A stretch of DNA of 64,000 nt, from contig JALPQD010000004.1 in assembly GCA_023101885.1 (NCBI GenBank), positions 9,267,421 to 9,331,420 of the forward strand. Reading direction: 5' to 3'. Below the pieces are notes generated by a model. The model saw only the letters and a program-made list of their open reading frames with translations, did not search any database and was not told the origin of the DNA. The DNA comes from Typhlomys cinereus (taxonomy: Eukaryota; Chordata; Mammalia; Rodentia; Platacanthomyidae). Made by a program: the position numbers and the translations under genes. Shown here piece after piece: positions 46,017 through 58,839 of the stretch (position 1 is the stretch's first letter; the number at the start of each line of letters is the position of its first letter).

Positions 46017-46668
46017 AATTAAAAATAGAATGGTGAATCTTAAGCTGAAGGAAAAACTAAATTTTGGAAATTTAAGTGACTCTGAGAAATCTGTATATTT
46101 TTGGTACAAACTATACAGTTACATTAATGTATGTCATTTAAAGTTAAGATATTTGTACTGTATTTAAGTTTATTCATATATAGTGAAAATAGAAATCATA
46201 CTTCATACAGATTTAAGACACAATCAGATAGACTTATTGAAGAACTGGTCAGGTGAAAGGCTTCTTTAAAGTTAAAAATTAATATAGAATGAATGTCAGT
46301 TGCACGATTGTGAATTCCAGAGACACTCAGGTATGCACACACGTAGCCTCTTGCTGCCCCATAGTGGTTGCTGACTTCACTGCAGGTTCCTTCTTGCAGG
46401 TGGCCCTGGAGTATCCATAGGAGCACTTCAAGGTCTTGCAAGAAAGCAACCTGTTCTCTTTTTATTGGTGGAGATCAGTGGGTAAAATAGTTAAGTGGAG
46501 AATAGACAGAACTCTACCCACATAAGAAAAGAAACTTGAGAGTTAGAAGGAGTCACCCTAAGAAGAAAATGTCCTTAATTAAAATGGTAGGAAAGTTATA
46601 GTTCTGCATTGTTTGAGTCTACATCATGTCCTTGCAGACAGACATTACAGACATGTTCATTTGTTTTG
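46017..46668. other. No gene recognised
   Basis: A minus-strand frame at 46196-46441 lacks splice signals or recognisable protein. Confidence 0.4.
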
Positions 46669-46685
46669 TCTATCTTCTATCTATC

Positions 46686-46728
<43 letters not shown>

Positions 46729-46799
46729 ATCTATCTATCTGTCTGTCTGTCTGTCTTTCTGTCTGTCTGTCTCTCTGTCTTTCTGTCTGTCTGTCCGTC
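46669..46799. repeat. Compound (CTAT)n(CTGT)n microsatellite
   Basis: About 130 bp: CTAT units (GATA on the other strand) change to CTGT units (GACA) with a few CTTT/CTCT variants. Frames through it read Ser-Ile-Tyr-Leu or Cys-Leu-Ser repeats and are artefacts. Confidence 0.95.
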
Positions 46800-46959
46800 A
46801 TCTCTTATATCTAACTTATTTTTCATACGGCAGTATCCTTCTAGTGGTACTCAATATAAGCATGCTTAGAAAGCTAGTAATTTGTTGACATTTCTAACCA
46901 TTATATTTGAAAACACTTTTATTCCTTATTTAAAAGAGACATATCTAGAAAATATGTGA

Positions 46960-47490
46960 GAAATATGCAGTGTTCAGCTGTAAACAGACATCAACATTAC
47001 CCTGTATCCCAAGGCTCAGAACCATGCGAAACTGGGTGCAATAAGAATGTAAGAGCAGCAGGTGGAGAGTAGTACCTGAGTCTGTATCTTCTGATCACAA
47101 CAGGGCTGCTGCACCCAAGAACTCACTGTAGTGACGCCTACCTCCATTAGATACGCACTATATTTGCCTTGTCAACTTTTCACCATGGATGAGGAAAGAT
47201 CTCAAGAGATAATACACCTTCCAGAGATTTTTGAAAGCTAATACCAGACAGGAGAAGGGGGTCTTTCTTAACAATTTACCCACTGATGGGTCATCCATTC
47301 TCTAGCATATGCTCAGGCAGTTGCTGGTGTACACATCTCAGATGTAATCCAGTGGGTCATACAAGAAAGCATGAAAATAGAAAGGAGACTGGCTGGAGAG
47401 AAAGAGGGAATGGGAATGGAAGAGATAGAAGCCCAAAGATCCACTGTATTTACATATGAAAGAGTCAAGGAACAAAAAGAAAAAAAAAAG
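46960..47490 (+). mobile_element. Old LINE-1 3' UTR, plus strand
   Basis: 'cattaccctgtatcccaaggctcagaacc', 'agaatgtaagagcagcagg' and a poly(A)-like end 'gaaaaaaaaaag' (47478-47490) fit an old rodent L1 3' UTR. Confidence 0.5.
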
Positions 47491-48464
47491 ACATGTTACC
47501 TGTGTCACTGAAGGAAAATCACAGCCAACTTGGCCTCTTTTCAGCCTGCTTGAGTGTTCCTCTCTGCCTCTAAACTTGTATTCAACCAAAAAAAAGTTGT
47601 ATGAATAGCCGGACTCCAACCCATTCTTAGAAGGCAGTTTGTGAAAATCTTTGCTTCTCAAGGATGTACCTTCTTACCAATTCCAGGCAGTTTATCAAAG
47701 CACCTACTTGTGTTTGCAAGTTGTCTCAGGAATCCTGGGAGGTAGAAAGTTCCATGCCCTCCTGATTAGTCAAGTTTGTGCTGCTTCTCTGGATTGCTTT
47801 CTTAATTATCATGTAGCTTTATTTTCTCAGACTTAGACTTTGATTTATTTCTTCACCTTTCTTGTTCCTGAACCCAATATGTGATATGTTGGCATATTTA
47901 GTCCATTCTGACTTTGCAATCTTATCGTCTCCGCAGTTCAACATCGTTTTCCCAATATCTGTGATCTGAACTGTTTACATCTCTACCAACTTCATCAAGA
48001 ACCAATGTGGTAGGAAAGTGTGGTGAGTCCATTGGAGTGAGACAACCTTCTCTCTGAACTCAAATTTCTCTTTTATTGTGTGGTGTGATTTTTGACAATT
48101 GATCCTAAAATTCTTCATCTTAAATGATGAAATGATGATATTTTTGAAGTGTTATTATTCTATGCAACCCTAACATTCTGTTTGCCATAGGAGTTATGCT
48201 TACAAAATATCAGTTACCATTTTACCATCGTTTCTTTGTGGACTCAAAGGCAAATTAGACAAGATAATCAGGTTAAAGGTAAAATATAGTATACTTCAAA
48301 TGATAGAGACTTTGAACATTTATACACGAATGACTAAAAGATCATTTACTTACTATTATACCCTGAACTTCTGACCCTGAATCATGTCAGTGATAAAATG
48401 CTTCTCTCAAAAATCTTGTTGTTAGCATAAATTCCAAAGACATTAAAAACATTTATATCATCTT
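47491..48464. other. No gene or repeat recognised
   Basis: Ordinary AT-rich DNA. Confidence 0.5.
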
Positions 48465-48465
48465 T

Positions 48466-48590
48466 CTGAGCATGTTAGCACATGATTTTAATCTTAGCCT
48501 TCAGCTGTTGTCTAAGACAGGATGACTGTGAGTTCAAAGATAGTCTGCAATATTATAGTGTGCCAGGCACAAGAAAGTTTATCTCAACTG
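48466..48590 (+). repeat. B1-like SINE, plus strand, degraded
   Basis: 'gagcatgttagcacatgattttaatcttagcc' and 'gacaggatgactgtgagttcaaagatagtctgc' are diverged B1 blocks. Confidence 0.6.
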
Positions 48591-49124
48591 AAATATCTTC
48601 AAGTATATATCATTGCATTTATTTTGTAATTTCTGAAATGTTTTGTGAAAAAAGAGAAAAACTACATGTGTGAATGTACTGATGTAATACAATAGTGAAT
48701 ATTAACATTTTCTGTTGAAACGCTCATTTCTGCAATGTAACACATTCATGTGCAATTGCAATGTGTCCAATTAGGTGCAATATTTCATTTTTATCTTCAG
48801 TGACAGTTTAGTGGCAAAATAGCATTGCAATGTTATAAAAAGAAAATGATATTTGCTATATTTCTTTCTTGGCCATTATTTTTGATTTATTATTTAATTT
48901 ACTGGCTAGTATTTCAAGTGGTTTCATTTTTAAGGAGTAGTTGAATGTTAATAAAGTGATCTGCTTTGTAGTCAAATATGGTCCAACTCATCTCATCTCT
49001 GGTCTCCGTTTTGCAGTTCTCCCTCCACATTAAAGTCTGTTTTGTTTATTGAAACGTTAATCTCATCTTGCCATTAGCCCATCCAATATTTTCGAGAGTT
49101 TATCTTTTCATGTAGAAAAAAAGA
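48591..49124. other. No gene or repeat recognised
   Basis: AT-rich DNA. Confidence 0.5.
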
Positions 49125-49352
49125 AATGAGTTTAGTGAGATAGCTCAAAGGATAAAACATCTCTTTGTAACTCTGGCAACCTGAGTTTATTCCCCAGAAG
49201 CCCACAAGGTGGAATTTGAGAATTGTCTTCTGACCCTCACATGTGTTCCTTGGCATCATACATCTTCTCTCTCTCTTTTTCCCTCTCATTCTCTCTCTCT
49301 CTCTCCATTACTTTTGTTAAACAAATGAATGAATAATAACATATTAAGAAAC
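49125..49352 (+). repeat. B2/B4-like SINE, plus strand
   Basis: Head 'tttagtgagatagctcaaagg', B-box-like 'gagtttattcccc', body 'gagaattgtcttctgaccctcacatgtg', TC-rich then A-rich end. Same family as 3050-3292. Confidence 0.6.
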
Positions 49353-49737
49353 AAACAAAAGACAAGTAAAGCAACATTAATCTTCTTCAGTGATTTGCAT
49401 CCTGATTTGCTTCTTTATTGAAAACCTTGTCTCCTATCTGTGCCCTCTTCCAGGACCCTTGCTGCAACTACTTCAGGCCCGTTCACATCCAGTTTCCACA
49501 TTTGGCATGTTATATCCTCCACTGGAATTCCTCCATCCTTCTTGCCACATTTCCTAATCTTGAAGAGGAGCAGATTTAAGTCTATATTGTCCATTTATAA
49601 AACATTCCTGATGCATCCAAGGGGAAAATCATGTTCTTTTCTCTGAATTCTAATCGATCTTCAAATAGCAAGAATTTCCTATCTCTGAATTCTGTATCTC
49701 TCATTGTACTTTATAGTTCTATTCCATGCTAATAATT
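49353..49737. other. No gene or repeat recognised
   Basis: Short unrecognised interval. Confidence 0.5.
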
Positions 49738-49801
49738 CACACACACACACACACGCACACGCACACGCACATGCATATGCACACGCACACACACACACAC
49801 C
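49738..49801. repeat. Interrupted (CA)n / (CACACG)n microsatellite
   Basis: CA units with regularly spaced CG and TG interruptions. No SINE body recognised beside it. Confidence 0.9.
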
Positions 49802-50415
49802 AGAAGGAAGTCTTCTTAGTTTTTTTGATTCAGAGACCAAAAGGAATGCTTGGAGAAAGCTGTTATCTTTTCTGCTTGCAGTTTTTCCTTCTGATATTTC
49901 CTGAGATATTTTATTTCAATGATCTTCACTTAGTAGTGATTGTCTCTTGCCTTTATACTGGACAATATGTTGGCCACTTGCATAGAATTTCTGATCTTTC
50001 TGAAATACAGTTATGAGTCGATTTTGGAAACTGCAAAGTTCTGACCTTTCACCTGAATTTTTCTGCTACTGGAAAATAGCAATGGCTAGGAAATTTTTAC
50101 CTTTTCATGTTCCTGGGAATACATTCTTGCAAATGACAACTTCTCTCAATATAACTTATGTCAGGCTTAGGGTTAACCCTTTCCCCTGCTTACCTATATA
50201 AAACCAGATGCAGACAACAAACTCTCATTCTTTGCCTTGTAAATGATAAACTGACATTTTAATTGGAATAAAATACTTTTTAATCAAGCTATGCTTACAT
50301 TTTCTCTCTCTTCCTTATTGAATTTTGACTCATCTTTAACCAGAGCCACACAAATACAAGTCTATTAGAATGTAGGCAGGCTTCAAGACAAACCATTCTT
50401 GCAGTCTCTGATTAT
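49802..50415. other. No gene or repeat recognised
   Basis: AT-rich DNA. Confidence 0.5.
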
Positions 50416-50417
50416 GC

Positions 50418-50560
50418 TGTTTTTTATTTTTTGAGACAAGATCTTATGTAATCCAGACTGGACTTGAGCTGAGGATGACCTTTAATGTGTAAGCTTCTGC
50501 CCTCTCCAAGTACTGCCAAGTAGTAATGATTGTAGTCATGTACCACCAGACCTGGTTTAA
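50418..50560 (-). repeat. B1-like SINE, minus strand
   Basis: 'ttttttgagacaagatcttatgtaatccagactgg' and 'gtagtcatgtaccaccagacctgg' are complements of B1 ends. Confidence 0.7.
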
Positions 50561-51845
50561 AAACACTTTTATCTTACTGGGTAACATCAGTTCTTCACTG
50601 CCTTGTTTACTGCTTAAAGGGGAAACACTCTCAAGATGCTTGCGGATCTATCGTTTGGTGTTCACTCCTCAGCAATAGCCCTTCCATTGTCATCTTACAA
50701 TGATGACTTCAAATAAAGTCTTTTCCACATTTGCTAGTTGACAGTTCAATCCAGTGTGTCAGTCAGGGCTCCAAGTTCTCATTTAATTTAAGCCTTCCAT
50801 CTTGTTTTAGCATGATACTAAAATCTAGAAATCTCACCAGTGCCTTCTGTATATACTTTATCTTCTCTTTCTTACTTACCAGTTGAGGCACTGGATTTTT
50901 CACAACCAGCTGGTAAACAGTGGGTTTGCAAAAAGGTCCTTGGCTAACATTGTTGAGATGTGGTATTGGTGCTCATTGGGTCTTTTCTTCTTGGTATATG
51001 TTCATACCAAAGGTAATATCAATACCATCCTCTCCTTTCCAGCCAGCAACTTCCATCCCAAGTCTTTGGAAGTCTACCTCAGCTGGATAATTTTCTATTG
51101 ATTTTCTTTCCCACTGATGATACTTTTAGGTAAAATATGTTTCAAGAGGGTGTTAGGCCCATTCCCACCTGTTGTGCTTTTTTGTTAGAAGTTCTCATCT
51201 GACTGCAAAATGCAGCTCACTCTCTATTTACTCTTGTCTTTTTCTGTCTTACTGCCCAACTAGGAGTATCTTTGCATGTCCCAGTAGTGAGAAAGTGCTT
51301 AGCTCCTTCTGTTTTCCTAGTACTAAGAATGGATTTCTTTCTGCCTTCCCATTCTGCCCCACCTTTCCTATTCACTACATAAAGCAAAAAGGGAAATACC
51401 CATTTGCATAGTTCCCTTATCTTGTGACAATATTTACCCCACATCTCCAACTTCTTATAGAATCTCATAATATAAACTTCTTCTTTGAAAGTCTTGAATA
51501 GGCGGTGTAACCCTTTATTTAGAACATTGAGCATGTGACACTTACTTTTGGATCTCTCTCCAAACTATTCCTAAAAAGACCAAGTTATAATTAGTCTTTT
51601 TTTTTTTTATTCCTGGAGCTTTTTGTTCAAGTGATAATCAAATTCTCAACTCAGTCTTCAAGCAAAAGAATGGTATGGGAGCTGTTATTCTCTGCTAGGA
51701 CACTAAGTTATAAAATTGAGCTCAGTGAAATAATCTTTACAATTCTTGTGTTCATAATTAGTCTTAGATATTTGGCTTAAACTGCAATATTGGATTTAAA
51801 AACATATTTTACTTTGAAGATGTTTGACAAAATAATCAAACTGAT
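50561..51845. other. No gene or repeat recognised
   Basis: Short overlapping frames at 51172-51534 on both strands; none with support. Confidence 0.45.
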
Positions 51846-51847
51846 TT

Positions 51848-52205
51848 CTGGGCTGAGGAGATGACTCGGTGGTGCAAGTCTTGCCTGGAAAGCAAAAGGA
51901 CCTGAGTTCATATGGTAGATCACTTTTAATTCTATCACTGAAAGGCAGAATCTGAAAATCTCCAAAGGATGCTGACTAGCCAGACTAGCCATAAAGGTAT
52001 GCTCTTGGTTTAACTAGAGACCTCAACTTACAAAAATAAAGTGGAAAAATGATCTAGGATGATTCCCAATAAGTCCTTTGGTCTTCAGAGGCACACACAC
52101 TCAAGTGCACTCACATACTTAACACCTACCTGCACATACACACATGTACACTCACTTGTATGCAGAAACACAGGGCATACAGACATGCATACAACACATA
52201 CACAC
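51848..52205 (+). repeat. tRNA-headed SINE, plus strand, old, CA-rich tail
   Basis: Head 'gggctgaggagatgactcggtgg', B-box-like 'gagttcatatgg', body 'gatctaggatgattcccaataagtcctttggtc', then CA-rich 52090-52205. It contains extra sequence relative to the young copies (51960-52020). Confidence 0.6.
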
Positions 52206-53495
52206 CTACGTGAAAAACGGATTTACTATCCTAATTAATATACTAGAAGGATGATATGTTTAGTTATTTTGTCTTACAATACAAAAAAAATTGTGGTCAA
52301 CCTAGAAGTCTGTGTCTCTGCCTGCATGTTTCCTGCTATATGTTGCCATGGCCATATTTCAGTTGATTAATTCAATTTTATTTTTTGAACTAAAATTTTG
52401 CATCTAGATTTTTACAATTGAAATAGGTAATAATTATCCAAATTTGCTTTCTTACCTGCCTATAGTATATCAAGACATCAATAAATTTTGTCAATTTTGA
52501 AGGCTTGTCCAATTTAAAAAATATTTACTCTGAAGTGAAAATTACAATAAACTAGGTTTCTGGAATTACAAAATCACCAAAACTGGAGAATAGAATTTTG
52601 AATCTACCAGGACTGCTGTATAACCCTATATTTTCTTTATCATGATTCACTCAGACTATCTCATCATTCAGGGAATTGAGTAATCTCATAAATAGGATTC
52701 TTTTCCTTTATCAATACTTGATGAAAAACAGAAATGGCATGAACTATCGATTAATAAAATTTATCATATAATCCATTTTGATAGTAATATGGCATTAGAG
52801 TAAAATGGTTGTGTCTAATTTGGCTTTCATTTTGTGGTTCTGTCTTACAACTTTTTAGGAGTGAATGTTCTGTTACTGCCAGAGACTTAAAATTCCTGTT
52901 TTCAAATATAAATATGGGCATGTATTTTCAAATTCATGTTTCAGATGTTATGGGTTTGGTATTTGGTTGACATCTATGGGAGATTGCTATCTATTTTGAA
53001 CTGTTGGCTTTTTGCTAGTCCAGGTGGCTTTCAGTTACAAGGGTCAGGAAAAGAAGCTATGTAGCAGTAATACAATTTTAAGTGTAAGTGAGAACCCCTT
53101 ACTCTGTACAGTTCACCTGAATTCCTCTACCTGTTCTTTAGTCCTTGAAATTCTCTTCATAAAGGACCTAGATTTAAATTCCACACTTGAAGATAAGAGA
53201 AATGGGGATAAAGACATAAATACTACTTTTTGAAAGAGCACATTGACTTAAAGTTGCACTAAAATATCTGAATATATTAGATCCTTGGCTCAAAGCACAT
53301 TTTGTTGTCTAGGCAGAGGAAGAAGAAAAGAACTTCATAGAAAGAAGCATGTAAAAACAGAGTGCCATAAGCAAATGTTTTCTATTTTTTCCACATAAAA
53401 GCAAATGTACTTTAGCTACATTCAAATGCATGAATTTCTTTCACTTAATAAACTTAGCTTTTCTCTCTCTTTTCTTTCTTCTGAATTATTAGGAG
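52206..53495. other. No gene or repeat recognised
   Basis: AT-rich DNA with no supported exon. Confidence 0.45.
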
Positions 53496-53499
53496 TACT

Positions 53500-53593
53500 T
53501 AATTTTTTCAACTTTAGTTTTATTTTCATATTTGAGAGGAAGAAAGGAGGGAAAGCAAGAGTGACAGAGCAAAAGAGAAAGAGAGAGAGAGGT

Positions 53594-53624
<31 letters not shown>

Positions 53625-53755
53625 TTATGAACGTGCACACATGTAGAGGTCTAAGGACAACTTTTGGATGTTGGTTCTTTTCTTCTACCTGGGATCTACT
53701 TTCAGGGATCACACTCAAATCACACTGGGTTTGCATGCAGTTGCTAGAAAGAAAA
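53500..53755 (-). repeat. B2/B4-like SINE, minus strand, with (GA)n
   Basis: A (GA)n tract (53571-53624), then 'gtagaggtctaaggacaacttttggatgttggttc' and 'ctacctgggatct', the complement of the SINE body. Frames through it are artefacts. Confidence 0.65.
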
Positions 53756-54440
53756 AATCATAAAAAATAGAAAACTGATAATATGTATGTAAGTTTGTAA
53801 CACACACGTGTATTTGCATGCATATACCTGTGTGCTGTATGTGGTTTTGTGTGTGTGTGTATGTGTGCAAGGAGGGCATGGATGTGTATACATGTTGTTG
53901 TTGACTTTCTGATTAGCAATCTCAAAAGCATTCTGGAGAAGCAGTGAAACTTATAGACCAAGAGGGTTTTGTTGATGTTGTTGTTTCATAAGTAAATTTT
54001 GAAATGTCTTCCTAGCTTTGGAAAAGTTATCCATATAGAGTACTTAAAAATTGCATGTGTTCAGACACCAAGTGGGAATCATTAGGTTTACAGGAAAATA
54101 AAGCACAACCAGTTTGGGATCCATTTCAGTTTTGGGTTGTGGATTGGGGTATAGCATGAACACGGTGCTTCCCAAGTTCAGCATTGCATTTGATTGATGC
54201 TTGAAGTATTGGTGGAGAAAATTGAGCTGCACAAAAGTGCATTTGGGGAGTTCTCACTTGTTTTAAGAACCATGTACAAGGATTACTGATTAAAGTTATG
54301 TTATCATTGGCCTTGTGCTACTCAGTATTTTCAACTAACTTGATAGAATTGCAGATAATATGAAAAAAAGAATTATCTGCCAGAGGAGGGAACCAGTGCT
54401 CAGAATTCTTTTAGCTGGCACCCTATATGGTCAAGCTTAT
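53756..54440. other. No gene or repeat recognised
   Basis: TG-rich patch at 53800-53870; otherwise plain. Confidence 0.45.
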
Positions 54441-54455
54441 AAGACTGATTTAGGA
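54441..54455. repeat. Target-site duplication, left copy (15 bp)
   Basis: AAGACTGATTTAGGA, identical to 55924-55938. Confidence 0.9.
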
Positions 54456-55923
54456 GGGTTATTCCCAAAAGTGGAATCGCAGGGTCATATGGCATTTCAA
54501 TCTTTAAATAGAATTTAATGCCATATGACCCTGCGATTCCACTTTTGGGAATAACCCCCCATACAGCAGAGGTTCACCTCGATAGCACAAGCACGACCAT
54601 GTTCATAGCAGCACTGTTTACAATAGCAAAGTCATGGAATCAGCCCAAATGTCCAACAGTTGACGAGTGGATAAGGAAACTGTGGTATATCTATACAATG
54701 GAGTACTACTCAGCCATCAAAAATGATGAATTGCTGGAATTTGCCGGGAAATGGATGTCATTAGAAACAATTATATTAAGTGAAGTATCCCAGACCTGGA
54801 AAATTAAGCACCGTATGTACTCCCTAATAGGTGGCTCCTAGTACCAAACCCACCCAGCCCACCTAGAGACAGTAATTGCAAGGATTATGAACAGGAGGGA
54901 TGGGATAGGAGGGCCACACCAGAAACAAGGAGAGAAGGGACCATGCTACAGCAGAGAAAATAGGCCTCCATCAAGGACCCAAATAAGTAATGAGACATCT
55001 GATTAAGTTCACAGACTTTTGTTCCTGATCATTTACTACTAAGGGGGTATGATCTCACCAGAAGAGGAGGCCATATAGTCTGGCAGATAAAAAGTAACCA
55101 TTTTGCAAATGGGTGATAGACCCCTCCCTCACTGTGGTTTCCCACTTTTATTACATCTACCTTTGAATGTGCTTTTATCACAAGACTCTAGTTTAACAGC
55201 TTTTTGTCTCTGGCCAGGGGGTGACATACAGTGCCCAGCAGGATGGAGTGAAGGGCATTGCAGGAGCAGCAAAACTGCAAAAGAAAATCAACAAACCACA
55301 ATCCAGAACTTCAGAGACTCTATATCAATCACATAGAACTAGGCCAGCCCAATTTCTCCCCATCCTGGAGCTCAGGGACATTTGCGGAAGAGGGGGCGGT
55401 AAGATTGTAAGAGCAAAAGGATGGGAGGAGCAATGATTTGCAAGATTCTCAACAATAGTTGGGGCCAAAGCAATCATAATGGGACTTTGCATGCCCTGCG
55501 CAATGTCCAGTGCACTGTTGCCCTCATAAAGTCTAGCATCTGTTAAGGGCACCGAGATCCCTGGAGGCAAGGGATTGACAGCCATAGTAGTGATCCTATG
55601 CTTAAGGGGAACAAGAGAAAGGGCTTATGGAAATGCCACTGGGTCCTTATATGTCATCGGAGAGGAGGACCCAATGGAGAGTCAGGCGTACACAATAAAG
55701 GACTATCTGGGAATTGGGGGGGAGGCACTGGGAGATAGGGAGGGAGGGAGGGGGAGCAGGGGGTTCGGGGGGAGGAGGAGGGAGGGAGGGAACTGGTAAA
55801 AAATTTTAAAATGTATAATTAAATTTTTAATAAAAAACAAAGATGAAGCATGGAACAATGAAAATAAAATAAAATAAAATAAAAGTCAGATGTTGATATG
55901 AAAAAAAAAAGAAAAAAGAAAAA
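54456..55923 (+). mobile_element. Young LINE-1 3' end with 5' inversion and 3' transduction
   Basis: Between perfect 15-bp duplications. 54456-54515 is inverted L1 sequence. From about 54512 the element runs in sense: ORF2 C-terminus to 54841, 3' UTR with polypurine tract (55735-55795), terminus near 55841. About 60 bp of non-L1 text follows (55842-55900), then a second A-rich tail (55901-55923). Confidence 0.9.
54518..54841 (+). pseudogene. LINE-1 ORF2 C-terminal fragment (open, 107 codons)
   Basis: Starts 'MPYDPAIPLLGITPH' and ends 'MYSLIGGS' with the stop at 54839-54841, the normal ORF2 end. It is uninterrupted, in contrast to the other copies, which agrees with a young insertion. It is only the terminal segment, without RT or endonuclease, so it has no enzymatic role. 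Confidence 0.85.
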
Positions 55924-55938
55924 AAGACTGATTTAGGA
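55924..55938. repeat. Target-site duplication, right copy (15 bp)
   Basis: Exact copy of 54441-54455. Confidence 0.9.
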
Positions 55939-58235
55939 CCCTGAATCTCTGCAGAAATTTAAAAGGAGTTACATATTCCCTACCAGAAGCATGGGAGAAA
56001 AATTTATTGACAGAAAGATTGTCAGAAGAACAAGGAAGGGGATTTTTCAATGTTGGTGACAGTAGTCATTTCTAACAGCACACACAAATTCTCCCTGTTC
56101 ATTATAAACTAAGAAAAACCAGGGTAGACTCTGATGAACTAGAGAAAGCGTTACCATTTATTGTCGTTGTTGCCTTTTTATTGTTTTGCTTTTTTCCCAT
56201 AAAACAGAAATGGAAGATGAGAAGGAGAGAAGTGTATGCACAATATATAAAATGAGGTGAAAAAACTCAAATTTTAATTTTTCTTTTAAAATTAACACTT
56301 CTTATTGAATACTGTGTGACAGTGATCCTTTTATATAGTAATAGCAATTTGCAGATTTTTTTTCTAAATCATTCCAATGTTATCTTGAAGTCTCTGTACT
56401 TATACTCAAGATTGGTGAAATAAAAGTTTTAGTTGGCAGTAATGACCCACCTACTTTTCAAAAGAGTAAATGGTTTCTATTTTTATACAAGGCCCATAGA
56501 AAAGAAAACTGAGAAGTCTGAAATGGCCCACTTCTTGAGTTGCAAAACCAAATCCCATTTAAGAAAATCCAAGTTCAAGAGAGTTTTACCTTGGCTACCT
56601 TTTTAACCTCAGTTAATGTAAAGGAACCTTATTTAGAAATATAGTTCAGAAATACAACTATGCACTTAATAGAACAAAAAGAATAGCATAATGAGGTACA
56701 GTAGCAACTACAGAGCTTATCACCCCACATTTTGAGAGGTAGAACATTAGCAACCAGAAAGGGCTGAAGTCTCATGCCTGTCTGTTGCTGGCATAGCTGA
56801 AAGAAGGAAAAACTAGAAAATAAAATAATAAGGCCTTTGTAATTTTGTGGCTAGCGTTACTAAGCACTTATAATAAATAAAGCTTAAAACACAAGTCCAT
56901 GGTCTTCAACATCTCTGTATTTAAAACTGAAAAGAACCTTCCAAACTAAATCATTATTTTCCCAGAGACTAAAGTAAATTATTTTGCAGAGACAAAGTTA
57001 TTTTTCAGGAATGAAATGCATAGAATGATTTGATAGTTCAAAGCAGTCCTAAAACTTTTAGCCATAACTCAAAACTTTCAGTTGGTTTGCTGAAAAGAGA
57101 AAACTACACAGTGAGAGGGAAAATTTTAAAGTGTCCAGATGATATTTATATATATTTAAGGGTCAGTGTGGACAGAATTTTCTAGAGGTGAAGCTTCTCT
57201 GACAGGTACTGAGTCCCCAAAGGAAAATATTTTGCTTTTCATCAGGATGTCTTTAATCTATGATTGAAAGGCTAGGGCATATTGAGGTTAGAGAAATTCC
57301 AGTTTTCACTGCTTCATTGGCAGTATCTAAGAATATGTAGTAGCCTAGGATTACCACAGCAAATGAAGACTTGGAAAAGCCTTCAAACTTTTCTGAAGTA
57401 GAGCATTTTAGTTACTGGCATTTAGAGAAAGGAGTATAAGAGGGAAAACAGGAGGAAAAATCAAGCTTCTGTTAGTGCTCCTGGAAGTGCTCCTAACTTC
57501 TAGTAGGAGAAAATACAAAGGTAAGGGACATGCTGTCACTCAATTCATACAATACTATCATACAAACATATTTTGATTTTACCATTCAGAGACAGTAGAC
57601 AAAACACATGAAAATCAGAGGTGGTGAGCTTATTTCAAGGAACTTCATTCTTCCCAAGTTCTGATATTGTAGAGGATAGATGGAATTCCTCAAAGAGAAA
57701 CTTCTAGACTTATTCTCAGATTGCCAAAAAGAAAGGATTACAGAGCACACTTTAAAAAATGATTTAACTGTTACTATTAATTTTTTCCCAGATGCTTCAG
57801 CACATTGCAATTGAGTAGAAATTGTGATAAGCTTATTAAAACATGTAGAGAAGTAATTGAATCTAGGGAAAGATAGGTGAGAAGTCTGCTCCAGTTACAA
57901 TATTATAGTATATTTTTGGGAAAACTGATATGATATATACAAATGTACAAAGATCAACTTGCAAGAGTATCATTATCCATAAATAGATATGCTATATCTT
58001 AAGAACAAATTGTTTCATAAATGTGCAGATAAACATAATATTTTTGACACATACATATATAGAGATTTTACAGTTTAAATGTATAATTAATATTTATGAG
58101 GTTGACTGCTATAAAAAATTTTTGTGGGTCATGACATAGAAACAGGGTTCATACCTCATAAGACTTATATGCCCAACCTTGTCAATAAGCATTATGTTAC
58201 TTTCCTATGTTGCATTCTGTGTGCATTTCTTTTTT
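55939..58235. other. No gene or repeat recognised
   Basis: 2.3 kb of AT-rich DNA. No exon-like frames. Confidence 0.45.
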
Positions 58236-58239
58236 CTAT

Positions 58240-58590
58240 GCATATGTGCATATGGGATTATACATGTATTTATTCATGTTTACATGTAGGTGGGTTGCAT
58301 ACATGTGCACGTGGAAGCCCACACATGATACTAAGATTCATCCTTGATCACTCTTCCACTTTATTATTTTGAGACAGAGTCTCTAACCTAATGTCACTAA
58401 AGTTAGTCTGGCCAGTTAACTTGATCTGGGAATTTCCCAGACTCCCTTTCTGGGGTTAGAATTATGGGCAGGAAGTCATGTTTGTGTGGCGTTTGTTTTT
58501 ATGTGTGATTTGGGGATCAAATCTCAGGGTCTTTTCTTGCCCTGTAAGTGCCTCTTAATTGCTGAACCATCTCCCCAACCTTTGTGTATA
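58240..58590 (-). repeat. B4-like composite SINE, minus strand
   Basis: B1-like 'ttttgagacagagtctctaacc' and 'gggttagaattatgggcagg' blocks, then 'tgtgatttggggatcaaatctcagggtc' and the head complement 'gctgaaccatctccccaacc'. Same layout as 37940-38310. Confidence 0.65.
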
Positions 58591-58839
58591 TGACTAAGGA
58601 ATATGATTTGTACTTGAATCTTTTGATACTTGATCAAATAAAGTCATATTGTATATCTTGGTTTCTTCATTTTTTAAAGATATATATTTGGAGAGCATCT
58701 GTTATGGTGATTATTATTTTTATATAATATGCTTGTATATATACTGAAATATATTTTTCTAGTTAACCATTACTGGATACTTGGTCTATTTGCTAATCCT
58801 TAAAGTTTTCATACTTTATTCAGGAAGAGAAGGAGAAGA

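Noticed and set aside
46196..46441. 81-codon minus-strand frame
   Set aside because: No splice signals in suitable phase, no recognisable protein, and composition near background.
46609..46888. Three overlapping frames coding Ser/Ile/Tyr/Leu/Cys repeats
   Set aside because: All are translations of the CTAT/CTGT microsatellite.
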